A stretch of 64,000 bases of DNA from JAMXLO01 sp963776505 (GTDB taxonomy: Bacteria > Pseudomonadota > Alphaproteobacteria > Acetobacterales > Acetobacteraceae). Numbering within the stretch: position 1 is the first letter of the stretch; each line of letters starts with the position of its first letter. The stretch spans positions 1 through 64,000 of the forward strand of contig CAVZNH010000088.1 in NCBI GenBank assembly GCA_963776505.1, given 5' to 3'. The translations under genes and the position numbers were made by a program. Shown in pieces: positions 18,052 through 27,410 of this stretch. Below the pieces are notes generated by a model. It saw only the letters and a list, made by a program, of their open reading frames with translations. It ran no database searches and was not told where the DNA came from.

Positions 18052-18154
18052 GCGTGGGTAGGCCGGCAGCAGCCGCACGACAGAACCCTCGACCGGCGAG
18101 ACCCGACCCACGATCATTGCTTGACGAACTGCCGATCCGTGCGACGCTTCCGCT

Positions 18155-18799
18155 ATGGCAACATCCAGACGCGCCGCCCTGTATGTGCGGGTCTCGACCA
18201 GTGATCGCGGGCAGACCGTTGAGAACCAGTTGCAGCCGCTCCAGGAGGCCGCTGGGCGGCTTGGCTGGACGGTCGTGGCGATCTACCGCGACGAGGGTAT
18301 CAGTGGCTCCAGGGGCCGCGACAAGCGGCCTGGACTGGATGCCTTGCTCAAGGGTGTCGCCCGGCGCGAGTTCGACATCGTGGCGGCATGGTCGGTCTGT
18401 CGGTTGGGACGGTCGCTGTCCGACCTGATCGGTCTGCTCGGCGAGCTACGGTCCCGCGACATCGATCTCTATTCTGCACCAGCAGGCCCTCGATACCAGC
18501 ACGCCATCTGGCCGTGCCTTGTTCGGCATGCTTGGGCGTGTTCAGCGAGTTCGAGAGAGCGATGATCCGCGATCGGGTCATGGCGGGCCTGGATCGCGCC
18601 AGGGCATCTGGCAAGCGATTGGGCAGGCCGAGGACGACGCCGTTCAAGATCGATCGCATCCGCGCTGGCATTGGATGAGGGGCGTGGTGTGCGCGAGACG
18701 GCTCGGCTGCTGAAGGTGATCGCCGCCAAGGTGTCCGAGGTCAGGCGCATGGCGGCGACCACGACAAGCCGGCTGCAGGCTACTGATCGGATGCCCTGA
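18155..18799 (+). pseudogene. Serine recombinase (resolvase/invertase family), frameshifted
   Basis: ATG 18155 begins AALYVRVSTSDRGQTVENQ, with catalytic Ser in RVSTSD. It continues to the resolvase motifs EGISGS, DIVAAWSVCRLGRSLSDL and, after frame changes, LFGMLGVFSEFERAMIRDRV and GKRLGRP. The end reads ALDEGRGVRETARLL, a helix-turn-helix, and stops with TGA at 18797-18799. Three single extra bases restore one frame: in CTATTCTGC (~18471), CTTGGGCG (~18534) and GCTGGCATT (~18666). Length ~215 residues matches a small resolvase. Followed at ~20 bp by a convergent small ORF and the integrase. Confidence 0.82.
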
Positions 18800-18820
18800 C
18801 GCGCTCGTGCCAAAGCAGTC

Positions 18821-19114
18821 CTAGATATAGCCTTCGAGCGCCGGATGCGCTCTCAGCCAATCACGCAATCTCTTGTCCTGATACCTTGCCATCGTACAAG
18901 CGTCCGGTGGCTGAGGCCAATGTAAGCCGTGCCAAAGTAGCCTCAACGCATTGATGCAATGAACGGCGTGGACTGCAACATCGAACGGCCGTAGAACTGC
19001 TGTGATGCCATTCGCCGCGACCTGACGGCGTCCGCCAGCCCATGCCTCGTCCTGATCATCCGGCGAGGTCCGATACTCGTGCCTTGGCCCGTACGACTGG
19101 CTGAAGCCCGCCAT
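18821..19114 (-). CDS. Hypothetical protein, 97 residues
   Basis: Reads leftward just downstream of the integrase remnant. The segment MAGFSQSYGPRHEYRTSPDDQDEAWAGG at the N-terminus and RDWLRAHPALEGYI at the C-terminus look protein-like, but there is no family I recognise and no membrane or signal segment. A longer TTG-started version (to 19210) would overlap the integrase stop by three bases. Coding status is uncertain. Confidence 0.35.
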   Translation of the reverse strand: MAGFSQSYGPRHEYRTSPDDQDEAWAGGRRQVAANGITAVLRPFDVAVHAVHCINALRLLWHGLHWPQPPDACTMARYQDKRLRDWLRAHPALEGYI

Positions 19115-19206
19115 CAGGCAGCGTTCCTGGGACGCTTTGCGGACATGGCGATCAGTCCTCGCAGATTCCAGCACGCTCCAGTTCGGAGATCTGAGAGCAT
19201 GGCTCG

Positions 19207-20462
19207 TCAAGACCTCAACGAGTCTTCACCCATCAGCTTCATGGTGGCATTCGCCACGGCATCGGCTGCTGCCAGCAGCACGGCATCGGCGGAATGCATG
19301 TACCTGCTGGTGATGCTGTGCGTCTTGTGGCCGAGCAAGCTGGCGATGGTCGGCTCGTTGTAGCCAAGATCGGCGGCAAGACTGGCGAAGCTGTGGCGCA
19401 GCACATGCGGCGTGATGTCGGCTGGAAGATCCACCCAGCTTGGCGATCCTCAACCACATCTTCCGATAGCCGACGATCGGCGTCTCGCCGGATCGACTGG
19501 CGAACACCACATCGCCGATCCTCGGTTGGGACTGGATCACGGCGCAGGCCAGTTCTGACAAGGGACGGATCGATGCTCCGGTCTTGGTGTCGGCCAGTCG
19601 TGCAGTTCGTCGCGGCAGATCGATCTCCGACCATCGCAGGCCCAGCACTTCGCCGCGTCGCCATCCCGTCAGGATCATCAGCCACGTGGCGGCGATGGCT
19701 GGCTTCCAGACATCCTCCTGTCCGCCATCGACAGCGCCATGCCAAGCTGTCGGTACTCGTCATTGGTCAGCCGTCGCTGTCGTCGGCCTTCGGCGAACTT
19801 GACGATCGCCATGCACCGGATTGTCGAGCCGAATGCCCTGGCGCACGGCATAGGTGAAGATCGCGCCGAGCAGCGCCACGGTGCGCCCGGCGACACCACG
19901 ACCGCCGCGTACGATCGAGAGGCCGCGTGGCTTGGTCTTCTCCCTGGCTGGCCGTCTTGCCGGCGGCGACGTCGTGCATGAAGCGTTCAACATCGTCTCG
20001 CCTGACCGTCTTGACCGGCATCCGCCCGAGCAAGGGGACGATGTGCCGCGCGATCCGGCCACGGTCGGAGATCAGCGTGGACTCCTTCTTGGCGATCTTC
20101 CGCCGGGTCAGCAGCCGACCAGCTTCGACGTCGGCGAGGTATTGCTGGCATAGCTCGGCGACCGTGATCGCCTTGCGGCCGGCGATCTTGTCGGCCACGG
20201 GATCGGCACCCTTGACCACTTCGCCGAGGATACGACGAGCTTCCTGGCGGGCTGTGTCGGGCGACCAGGGCGATCCATGCTTGCCGATGGTGTAGGTGCG
20301 CTGGCGGCCTTCCCTGGTGCGGTACACGACGATGTAGGAGACGACCTGCCCGACCTGGCGGCGTGCACCGAAGCCGCTCACCGACCCGTCCCAGATCGTC
20401 TGCCCTGGCTGAACTGACCGGAGATCGCGAAGGCCGATCTTGGTCGTCGGCGATCCAGACAT
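19207..20462 (-). pseudogene. Tyrosine recombinase/integrase (P4-like), several frameshifts
   Basis: Starts at ATG 20462 with TTKIGLRDLRSVQPG and the DUF4102-like N-terminal domain (VSGFGARR, TYTIGKHGSPWSPDTAR). The SAM-like core-binding part is at ~20000-20160. The catalytic domain follows in other frames: LTGWRRGEVLGLRW (first Arg, ~19660), DITPHVLRHSFASLAADLG (His-x-x-Arg, ~19400), LLGHKTHSITSRYMH (His and the nucleophile Tyr, ~19310). All catalytic residues exist, but four or more frame changes are needed. Full length would be ~415 residues, the normal size. It lies next to the tRNA-Arg 3' fragment at 20666-20710, as expected of a site-specific integrase. Confidence 0.85.
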
Positions 20463-20665
20463 CGTTCAGCCGAGGCTCCGGCTTGGAGCAGGGCGCATCG
20501 GCCGGTACCGGCGAGTGAGTAGGCCGGCTCGACTATCTCAGTTCTCGCGGTCAAAACTGGAAGCTCAGCAAGCCAGCACCAAGACAGCATCGCCGGCCAC
20601 CCAATCGCCGCTCGACTCATCAGCTAACTCATTGAAAAGGCGACTGAGGAGACCCTCAGCCCGTA

Positions 20666-20710
20666 CTCCGAAGGCGAAGGTCGCACGTTCGAATCGTGTC
20701 GGGTCCGCCA
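20666..20710 (+). other. Attachment-site remnant: 3' half of tRNA-Arg(CCG)
   Basis: CTCCGAA at 20666-20672 reads as an anticodon loop with anticodon CCG. The variable loop AGGTC is at 20678-20682. The T arm GCACG-TTCGAAT-CGTGT is at 20683-20699, the acceptor strand CGGGTCC at 20700-20706, then G and CCA. No D arm or matching 5' acceptor (GGACCCG) precedes it, so this is not a functional tRNA. A fragment running from the anticodon loop to CCA is the usual att core of tRNA-targeting tyrosine integrases. The orientation puts the host chromosome to the right and the element to the left. The intact tRNA copy is not in this window. Confidence 0.65.
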
Positions 20711-20726
20711 ATATTTTCAATTGATT

Positions 20727-21065
20727 AGCCGCCCACCGCTTGCTTCCGTGAGGATCGGGGTAACACTGGGATAATAGTCGACGAACAGCCGCTCGCCGGC
20801 GGCGTGGACCTGTCGCATGGTCGGCGACAGCCGCGCCTCCCAACTGCGGTACAGCTCACACCAGCGGCTGTAGCCCTAATCGCCTCCATGGGAGGCTCGG
20901 TATTCTTCCCGGAGCAGCAGAAGTGTCACTCGGGGGCGGCGCAACTCGCAATGGACCGCCGTCCGGGCCGGCTCCGCCTTGAGCCCCTTGCCCGGTTTGA
21001 AGCCTCCAAGCGGCGCGAACAGCAACGCTTCAAGGGCTTGCTCAGTCAGCGTTTGGGCTCCGCGC
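20727..21065 (-). pseudogene. IS21-family IstA transposase fragment
   Basis: Reading leftward: RRPRVTLLLLREEYRASHGGD, a stop, then GYSRWCELYRSWEARLSPTMRQ and HAAGERLFVDYYPSVTPIL. This is the start of the IS21 IstA core (usual form GYSRFCELYRRWxGRLSPTMRQxHxAGEKLFVDYAG). The coding trace ends at ~20727, next to the tRNA fragment, so the element was truncated there. The start of the gene and the IS ends are missing. Confidence 0.7.
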
Positions 21066-21101
21066 CACGGCAATCGCCCGGTCAGAGCGGCCGCACTCGC
21101 T

Positions 21102-21335
21102 GTGGAATACGCCATTGATCTGGTCTTCCGCTCGACCGCCACCCTTGGCCCACTCTGCGAGCAATTGGTCCGCCAATCGGTCCGTAACGTGAAGGCCGAG
21201 CAAGTCGCCACGTTCCTCGGCCGGCAGATCACGCCGCTGCTGGCGCAAGAGGTCGGCTCGCAGTTCTCCACCCGGATCGAGACACCTACATCAGGCACCG
21301 CTTCGGCAAGTGCTCGATCAAGACGGTCGGTTGTC
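21102..21335 (+). pseudogene. Fragment of a conserved hypothetical protein
   Basis: The frame reads EYAIDLVFRSTATLGPLCEQLVRQ…KAEQVATFLGRQITPLLAQEVGSQFSTRIE. After a one-base shift it continues YIRHRFGKCSIKT. I recall this series from a widespread conserved protein of unknown function often met near mobile elements. Neither its start nor its C-terminal half is present. The stretch 21336-21589 downstream holds no recognisable gene. Confidence 0.5.
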
Positions 21336-21589
21336 CGCCGGAGGGTTCTGTCAGCAATCACGCCCGATGCAGCGCCGTGACAGTTTGCGAGAGACCCACC
21401 CAAGCGGCCTGCAGCATCGCAAGGACGGTGGCACAGTCCCGCGGTCTCACTGAGGAAGTTGTGCATCGGCCGACACAGCGGCGCCGAGAAACCCCTCTGC
21501 GCAGGAAAAGGCCCCCAAATGCCGACATCATGCGGAACGCCAACGTTTCACCACTGATCCGCTTGTTGGCGTTGTGATCATGGCAAACC

Positions 21590-22435
21590 CTAGCGCTGCG
21601 TAACGGTGCGACGGATCGCCTGCACGGTTTCGGACACCTGGGCATCAATGCCGAGGCGCCCGAGCTCAGCGCTGGATTTCCGTGGGTCGCCGCCATACAC
21701 GCCCGTGGATGCATCGGGTTTCGGCGCCGACTGCAGCTGCTTCAACCGCACCATCGACGGATCGACGGCGAGCATCAGCGACGTGTCAGTCAGGTCCGCA
21801 TGCGTGCCGATATCGGGACCAAGGCCGCGGATCTGCAGCTCCTTCACGAATGTGGTCTCTACCGCTTTGTAGTATTCGGGGATGTAGTGCACCCGAGCGT
21901 GGGTGGATGCCCATTTGCGGTTCAGCCGCTCGGCCACGACCTTCAGGCTGTCCTGATAGCCGCCGTGATCGCCCAACAGCACGATATTGGTGAAGCCATG
22001 GACGCGGAAACTTTCGGCTGCTGATTCAACGGTCATTTCGAACACGTCCGTCGGTACGGTGATTGTTCCCGGAAATCGCATGTGCGATGTCGGCGGGTTC
22101 GTGTTTCCTTCCGGCACGTAGGCGATCACTGGTGCGACCAGCGCATTCCCAAGCTGGCGCGCGATGCGGTCGGACAGCGCGGCGACACGTACATTGTGCT
22201 TCCCGACGGCCATGTAGGGCCCGCTCTGTTCGGTGCCGCCAATTGGGATAATGATCGTGGTTGTGCCAGCATGCACCGCGTCACGAATTTCCGTCCAGGT
22301 CAACCGTTCCAGCAGGACGGTATCTGGCGCCTGGGCTGCCACGGGTGGCGTCCAAGCCGAAACGCGCAACGCAGCCACGAGGCTGATGCAGGCTAGCAAT
22401 ATCTGCAGGAGAAATCGATTTGGGGTGATGGCCAT
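21590..22435 (-). CDS. Creatininase-family amidohydrolase with signal peptide
   Basis: 281 residues from ATG 22435. A hydrophobic N-terminal segment (FLLQILLACISLVAALRVSA) ending near AAQA suggests export. The family metal-binding motifs follow: PIGGTEQSGPYM with the Glu ligand, GKHN, and LLGDHGGYQD near residue 150. Creatininase-fold enzymes open cyclic or linear amides using two metal ions; exported versions are usually of unknown substrate. The gene is intact and lies in an otherwise decayed zone. An in-frame extension upstream of the ATG exists but lacks similarity. Confidence 0.82.
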   Translation of the reverse strand: MAITPNRFLLQILLACISLVAALRVSAWTPPVAAQAPDTVLLERLTWTEIRDAVHAGTTTIIIPIGGTEQSGPYMAVGKHNVRVAALSDRIARQLGNALVAPVIAYVPEGNTNPPTSHMRFPGTITVPTDVFEMTVESAAESFRVHGFTNIVLLGDHGGYQDSLKVVAERLNRKWASTHARVHYIPEYYKAVETTFVKELQIRGLGPDIGTHADLTDTSLMLAVDPSMVRLKQLQSAPKPDASTGVYGGDPRKSSAELGRLGIDAQVSETVQAIRRTVTQR

Positions 22436-22509
22436 GGCAGGGCAATCGCTTGAAAGGAGTGGGTAGCTTGGCTGAAAGTTTGCTTCATAGGGAGCCTCAT
22501 CGATGGAGG

Positions 22510-22835
22510 TCCCGCCATGGCTACGATGGTCAGCGTCCCGCTGCTGGATCACTGCGCCGCGCTGTCCGGGCCGCGCCAGCATGGCAAGGTTCTATTCTAT
22601 ATCCATTGCCTGAGATCTTCCTTCTGGTGTTGTCCGCGACGCTCGCGGAGCGGACGACTTCATCGAGACGACGCTCTGGGGAACGGAGCATCTGGTGTTC
22701 CTCAAACGCTTCTACTGCTATGCTGACGGCATCCCGAGTCACGACACGCTGTGCGACGTGTTCGCGGCGCTGGACCCGGGGTTATTCAAAGCCTGTCTCC
22801 TGGCCTGGACAAGGGCCTACGCGATGAAGACGTAA
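22510..22835 (+). pseudogene. ISAs1-family transposase N-terminal fragment
   Basis: VPLLDHCAALSGPRQHGKVLF is followed, after a frame change near 22595, by PLPEIFLLVLSATLA, then DDFIETTLWGTEHLVFLKRF and HDTLCDVFAALDPGLFKACLLAW. This is the DDE_Tnp_1-associated N-terminal domain of ISAs1/H-repeat transposases. The catalytic DDE part is missing; the sequence ends near 22835 where another remnant begins on the opposite strand. Confidence 0.72.
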
Positions 22836-22959
22836 GTGGGGCAAAACCGCGGGCGAGTAGGTTAAATTGGCTGTCCGCGGCAACGGATGAGTTCTGGGTC
22901 AGGTAAGGAACGACCGGTGAGCGGCTGGTCTGCAGCCGTGCACCGAGATAATCGCGGCA

Positions 22960-23172
22960 CACCGACTTGAACAGGGTGCTGCGTGAGATGCTAACGCCAG
23001 CCGGCGGCCTCGCAATGCGATCGAACGTCGCCTTCACGTCATCGGCAGTCAGCTCGGCACCATAGTGGAACTGCACGCCCTCCTGCTCGCCGGGATAACC
23101 CAAGCTCTGGGCGCAGAAGTCGAAGCCGGCCAGGTCGCACACGAACGGGAGGCGGGGCAGGCCGAAGCTCAT
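22960..23172 (-). pseudogene. Chimeric remnant: IstB start joined to a family-5 solute-binding protein fragment
   Basis: Leftward reading gives RLPFVCDLAGFDFCAQ, which resembles the N-terminus of the IS21 helper ATPase IstB. It runs on to HYGAELTADDVKATFDRIARPPAGVSISRSTLFKSV, a typical inner segment of DppA/OppA-type ABC solute-binding proteins. The two pieces share one frame and appear fused by deletion. After ~22960 similarity is lost. Neither part can function. Confidence 0.55.
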
Positions 23173-23197
23173 GTCGATCCGTCGCTGATCCCGATTC

Positions 23198-24163
23198 CTA
23201 TCGCGGTGCGGCCGCGCGACGTAGTCGATCGTTTATCGCGCGGCCAAGGCCCCGGTCCGGCACCGGCATTACAGCAATGCGCTCCAATCGAAGAGCTTCG
23301 GCAGCCTCATCTAGTTTGCGCAGACCAGTGAACAGGCGGGAAGCGGCCTCTGCCAAGTCACTCTCTTCGCTCAAATTGAATACGACACCCGCGCCGGGCA
23401 GCGGAGCACCGAAAGCGAGCAACGCCTCATTCGGTGTCACGCTTGCTGCACAACACCGCAAATGCGTCCGCGGAGCATAATGCAAGGCCAGCATACCGGG
23501 CGAACGCAACGGCTCGGATGAGGGTGGCATAGCACTCTCCACCTTACCGATCACATCCTCGATTGCCTCGGTTGTCACGCCGCCCGGTCGCAACAAAACG
23601 GGCATCGGTGACGAAACGTAGAGCACCGTCAATTCCACTCCCACCGTGCACGGCCCGCTGTCCAGCACTGCCGCGATGCGGCCCGACAATTCCTGCAGCA
23701 CGTGCTGCGCCGTGGTGGGGCTCACGCGTCCCGAGCGATTAGCCGATGGGGCGGCGATCGGCACGCCGGCCTCCCGGAGCAGCGCACGAGCGACGCAGTG
23801 CTTGGGAACACGCACCGCCAGGGTATCCAGTCCCCCACTGGCGAGCCGGCTTATTGCGCAGTCGGGTCGACGTGTAAGTACCAGCGTCAGCGGACCTGGC
23901 CAAAATGCAACGGCAAGGCGACGTACGTGATCATTCGCGACCACGTCGCGCAACGCTGCATCTTCATCTGCATAATGGCAAATCAACGGATTGAACCGCG
24001 GCCGCTCCTTCGCAGTAAAGATGGCCGCCACAGCGCCGTCATTTGTTGCATCTGCACCCAGTCCATAGACCGTTTCTGTCCCGAAAGAGACAAGTGCGCC
24101 CTCACGCAGCAGGGCTGCGGCATGAGCAATGCCGACTGCATCAGGGCTCAATAACTGGGTCAT
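23198..24163 (-). CDS. L-threonylcarbamoyladenylate synthase (Sua5/TsaC with Sua5 domain)
   Basis: 321 residues from ATG 24163 (longer upstream starts lack similarity). It makes threonylcarbamoyl-AMP from Thr, bicarbonate and ATP for t6A37 of ANN-decoding tRNAs. The YrdC domain shows VSFGTETVYGLGADA, IFTAKERPRFNPLICHY, WPGPLTLVL and PIAAPSANRSGRVSPTTAQHV. The C-terminal Sua5 domain starts near SPGMLALHYAPRTHL (~residue 205) and ends at the C-terminus. This is the long, two-domain form. Divergent from pepA with 108 bp between starts. Confidence 0.92.
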   Translation of the reverse strand: MTQLLSPDAVGIAHAAALLREGALVSFGTETVYGLGADATNDGAVAAIFTAKERPRFNPLICHYADEDAALRDVVANDHVRRLAVAFWPGPLTLVLTRRPDCAISRLASGGLDTLAVRVPKHCVARALLREAGVPIAAPSANRSGRVSPTTAQHVLQELSGRIAAVLDSGPCTVGVELTVLYVSSPMPVLLRPGGVTTEAIEDVIGKVESAMPPSSEPLRSPGMLALHYAPRTHLRCCAASVTPNEALLAFGAPLPGAGVVFNLSEESDLAEAASRLFTGLRKLDEAAEALRLERIAVMPVPDRGLGRAINDRLRRAAAPR

Positions 24164-24271
24164 CCGCAGCGGACATACCCGGTTGGCATGAGGCATGGCA
24201 ATGGCAGGATCCGCTGCTAGAGTTCTCACCCGCCGTGTCGTCGGCGCCGGATTCTTCGGGAGTTGCACACA

Positions 24272-25753
24272 ATGCTCGACATTGCCTTCGCTAAGCCGGC
24301 CTTACCGAGGTCAGGTGCGCTCGTGCTTTTGGTTGGCGAGGGGGAGATGCCATTTGGCCTGTGGCAGCAGGCCGATGAGGCGACGGGGGGTGCTATCGCG
24401 CGTGCCTTCGCCGTGGCTGAATTCAAGGGCGGGAAGGGCAAGATATGTACGCTCCTCGCGCCAGGTGCAGGATTATCGCGCGTCGTCGCCGTAGGTCTCG
24501 GCAAACCAGCCGAACTGTCCGCGCATGTGCTGAACGAGGCAGGCGGGCACGCTGTGGCCGAGGTGTTGCGCGAGCCTGTGGCGGTTATCGCCACGGGCTC
24601 GTTGCAACCCACTCACGCGGCGGAAGTCGCACTCGGCGCCTCGTTGCGCGCCTATCGCTTCGACAAGTACCGCACCAAAGAAACGCCAGAAGATATGCCA
24701 AAGCTGGCGAAACTCACGCTGCTCACCAGCGAACCAGCACGCGCCAGAGCGGGGTGGGAACCGCTGCAGGGAGTGGCGAAGGGGGTTTCTCTATCACGCG
24801 ACTTGGTCAGCGAGCCGCCCAACGTACTGAATCCTGTCGAGATGGCCGACCGTTGCAAAAAACTGAGTGAACTTGGACTGAAAGTGGAGGTGCTTGGACC
24901 TCGAGAGATGGGCCGACTGGGATTCGGTGCTCTTCTTGCGGTCGCGCAAGGCAGCGCAAATGAGCCGCGCATGGTGGTTATGCAATGGCACGGTGCCTCG
25001 GGCAATGGGCGCAAGATCGGGAACAAGCCTGTTGCGTTCATCGGAAAGGGGGTCACGTTCGATACTGGCGGGATCAGCATCAAGCCTGCCGGTGGCATGG
25101 AAGACATGAAGTGGGATATGGCGGGTGCCGGGACAGTGATTGGCCTGATGGCGGCACTCGCCGCACGCAAGGCGAAAGTTGATGCGGTCGGATTGGTGGG
25201 ACTGGTGGAGAACATGCCCTCCGGCACCGCACAGCGGCCCGGCGATGTGGTGAAGAGTTACTCGGGCCAGACGATCGAGGTGATCAACACCGATGCCGAG
25301 GGACGCCTCGTGCTGGCGGATGTACTCTGGTATTGCCAGCAAAAATTCGACCCACGCTTCATGGTTGATCTAGCGACGCTGACTGGCGCCATGATAGTGG
25401 CACTTGGGCACGAGTATGCTGGCATGTTCAGCAATGACGATGCGCTGGCGCAGAAGCTGTCAGCTGCAGGGCAGACGACAGCTGAGAAGGTATGGCGCTT
25501 CCCGCTCGATGATGCGTACGACCGGCTGATAAGATCAGACATCGCTGACATGAAGAACGTAGGTGGCCGTCCCGCGGGATCCATTAGCGCGGCACAGTTC
25601 ATCAAGCGCTTCGTCAACGATAAGCCCTGGGCACATCTCGATATCGCTGGTGTAGCCTGGAGCACGAAGGACGCCCCTTGTATTCCTAAAGGGGCCACCG
25701 CATTCGGTGTTCGACTGCTGGATCGACTGATAGCGGACCACTACGAGGGCTGA
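24272..25753 (+). CDS. pepA: Leucyl aminopeptidase (M17, PepA)
   Basis: 493 residues. It removes N-terminal amino acids using two metal ions. The C-terminal catalytic domain has IGKGVTFDTGGISIKPAGGM (Lys and Asp ligands), the family signature NTDAEGRLVLAD near residue 340 and VDLATLTGAMIVALG. The N-terminal macro-like domain covers ~1-170. GGGAG precedes the ATG at 24272. Intact, and compact with the divergent tsaC-type gene. Confidence 0.93.
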   Translation: MLDIAFAKPALPRSGALVLLVGEGEMPFGLWQQADEATGGAIARAFAVAEFKGGKGKICTLLAPGAGLSRVVAVGLGKPAELSAHVLNEAGGHAVAEVLREPVAVIATGSLQPTHAAEVALGASLRAYRFDKYRTKETPEDMPKLAKLTLLTSEPARARAGWEPLQGVAKGVSLSRDLVSEPPNVLNPVEMADRCKKLSELGLKVEVLGPREMGRLGFGALLAVAQGSANEPRMVVMQWHGASGNGRKIGNKPVAFIGKGVTFDTGGISIKPAGGMEDMKWDMAGAGTVIGLMAALAARKAKVDAVGLVGLVENMPSGTAQRPGDVVKSYSGQTIEVINTDAEGRLVLADVLWYCQQKFDPRFMVDLATLTGAMIVALGHEYAGMFSNDDALAQKLSAAGQTTAEKVWRFPLDDAYDRLIRSDIADMKNVGGRPAGSISAAQFIKRFVNDKPWAHLDIAGVAWSTKDAPCIPKGATAFGVRLLDRLIADHYEG

Positions 25754-26195
25754 CGGAAACTGGAGTTGACCCGGTTCGGTGGGCGCCTTTCCAATTCAGG
25801 AAGAGGGCCGCGATGCCGAAGAGTCACCATCTGTACTCGCTGGAATTTCCGGCGTCAGATGGTCGGACTGGTCCGCTCTGGACGACGGCCTGAGGCGCAT
25901 GCTTAGCGTGTCGACTGCCGGCTACGTCGGGATGAGCCTTGAACAAGACGTCGCTGTGCGCCTGATAGTATTCCTCCAGGCTGGGAATTCGATGATTTCG
26001 GCGAACGTCGGCTGCATCTGTCAGGTGATGCGGCTCGCGCACTGCGACATTTAGCGCGAGCACCAGAAGCCGATCGATACGAGCGCGATCCGCCATGCCT
26101 TCAGCCTCGTTGCCCGCACCTTCGGTGGATCACCCGGGGTTGACAAGGCGGTGACCATGGTGGCCGCTTCCGCGATCCTGCGGAGGAGGGTGTCG
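25754..26195. other. Intergenic region without a supported gene
   Basis: Between pepA and the MetE-like gene. The longest open stretches on both strands show no family pattern. One plus-strand piece (FDDFGERRLHLSGDAARALRHLAR, ~25990-26060) looks protein-like but has no start, and could be a decayed fragment. No convincing terminator is visible. Confidence 0.4.
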
Positions 26196-27356
26196 ATGGC
26201 CGGGCAGCAGAACACCGATCGTATCATGACCACGCATGTCGGCAGCCTGCCGCGGCCACACGACCTGCTCGACATGATGAAGGCGCACCTGGAAGGCGGC
26301 AATCACGACGAGGCCGCGTTTCATGCGCGCGTGCGGGAAGCGGTGGCGGAGTGCGTGCGCAAACAGACCGAGTGCGGCATCGACATCGTGTGCGACGGCG
26401 AGCAGTCGAAATCGGGCTTCTTCACCTACATGCGCGAGCGGCTGGATGGGTTCGAGGCTCGCACACAGCAGCGCCGCACTATGTTCGCAGCCGAGCTCGC
26501 GGCGTTTCCCGAATACTACGAGCAGTACTTCAAGACCGCGATGATGGGAGGTGGCGTCGCGCCGGCATCGCCACTGATGTGCACCGGCCCGATCCGTTAT
26601 CGCGGTCAAGCGGCACTGCAACGCGACATCGACAACCTGAGGGCCGCATTGGCGAGCGTGCCGCACGTCGCTGCATTCGTGCCCGCCGTCGCGCCGAGCG
26701 GCGTGGGTGAGAACGAATACTACAACACGGATGAGGCGTTCTTTCACGCGGTGGGTGCGGCGCTGCACACGGAGTACCAGACCATCATCGATGCCGGGTT
26801 CATCCTGCAGATCGACGATCCGTTCCTGTCAGATTTGTTCGGCGATCCATCGTTCGATGCCGCGCAGCGCGCCGCACGGGCGGAGATCTATGTTGCGGCG
26901 CTGAACGCCAGCCTGCGGGGCATCCCGCGCGAGCGGGTACGTTACCACACCTGCTATGGCATCAACCACGGTCCGCGCATTCACGAGGCGGCGCTGGCGG
27001 ACGTTGCGGGCTACATGCTGCGAATAAATGCCGGCGCCTACAGCTTCGAGGCGGCGAACGTCCGGCACGAACACGAGTACCACCTGTGGGAGACGGTAAA
27101 GCTTCCTGAGGGTGCGGTGCTGATCCCCGGGGTGATCACGCATTCGTCCAACATCGTCGAGCATCCGGAATGGATCGCCGAACGTCTCGTGCGGTTCGCG
27201 CGGCTGGTTGGGCGCGAGAACGTGATCGCTGGCGCGGACTGTGGGTTCTCGTCCCAGGCAACGTATCGTCCCGAGGTCCACCCGACAGTGATCTGGGCGA
27301 AGTTCGAGGCGCTGCGGGACGGTGCGCGGATCGCAAGCAGGACGCTCTGGAGGTGA
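26196..27356 (+). CDS. MetE-like (cobalamin-independent methionine synthase C-terminal family) protein
   Basis: 386 residues from ATG 26196, which has GGAGGAG ~9 bases upstream. The barrel begins TTHVGSLPRP, then CGIDIVCDGEQSKSGFFTYM. Zn-site-like residues appear in YHTCYGINHGPR (~residue 250) and near the end in GADCGFSSQA. This single-domain family is often annotated as 5-methyltetrahydropteroyltriglutamate-homocysteine methyltransferase. However, it lacks the N-terminal half of MetE and several members act in catabolism, with methyl or other groups as substrate. It stands alone, so the role stays open. Confidence 0.78.
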   Translation: MAGQQNTDRIMTTHVGSLPRPHDLLDMMKAHLEGGNHDEAAFHARVREAVAECVRKQTECGIDIVCDGEQSKSGFFTYMRERLDGFEARTQQRRTMFAAELAAFPEYYEQYFKTAMMGGGVAPASPLMCTGPIRYRGQAALQRDIDNLRAALASVPHVAAFVPAVAPSGVGENEYYNTDEAFFHAVGAALHTEYQTIIDAGFILQIDDPFLSDLFGDPSFDAAQRAARAEIYVAALNASLRGIPRERVRYHTCYGINHGPRIHEAALADVAGYMLRINAGAYSFEAANVRHEHEYHLWETVKLPEGAVLIPGVITHSSNIVEHPEWIAERLVRFARLVGRENVIAGADCGFSSQATYRPEVHPTVIWAKFEALRDGARIASRTLWR

Positions 27357-27410
27357 GGCGGCGATGCCGGGCGACGGGCATTGCGCCGCCGCCCGGCATC
27401 AAGCGCTGCG

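Noticed and set aside
20565..20843. Minus-strand ORF containing LADPTRFERATFAFG
   Set aside because: This peptide is the well-known false translation of the reverse strand of a tRNA 3' end; it overlaps the tRNA-Arg fragment and part of IstA.
25824..26096. Minus-strand 90-codon ORF between pepA and the MetE-like gene
   Set aside because: No recognisable pattern, no ribosome site, and composition like non-coding shadow frames.
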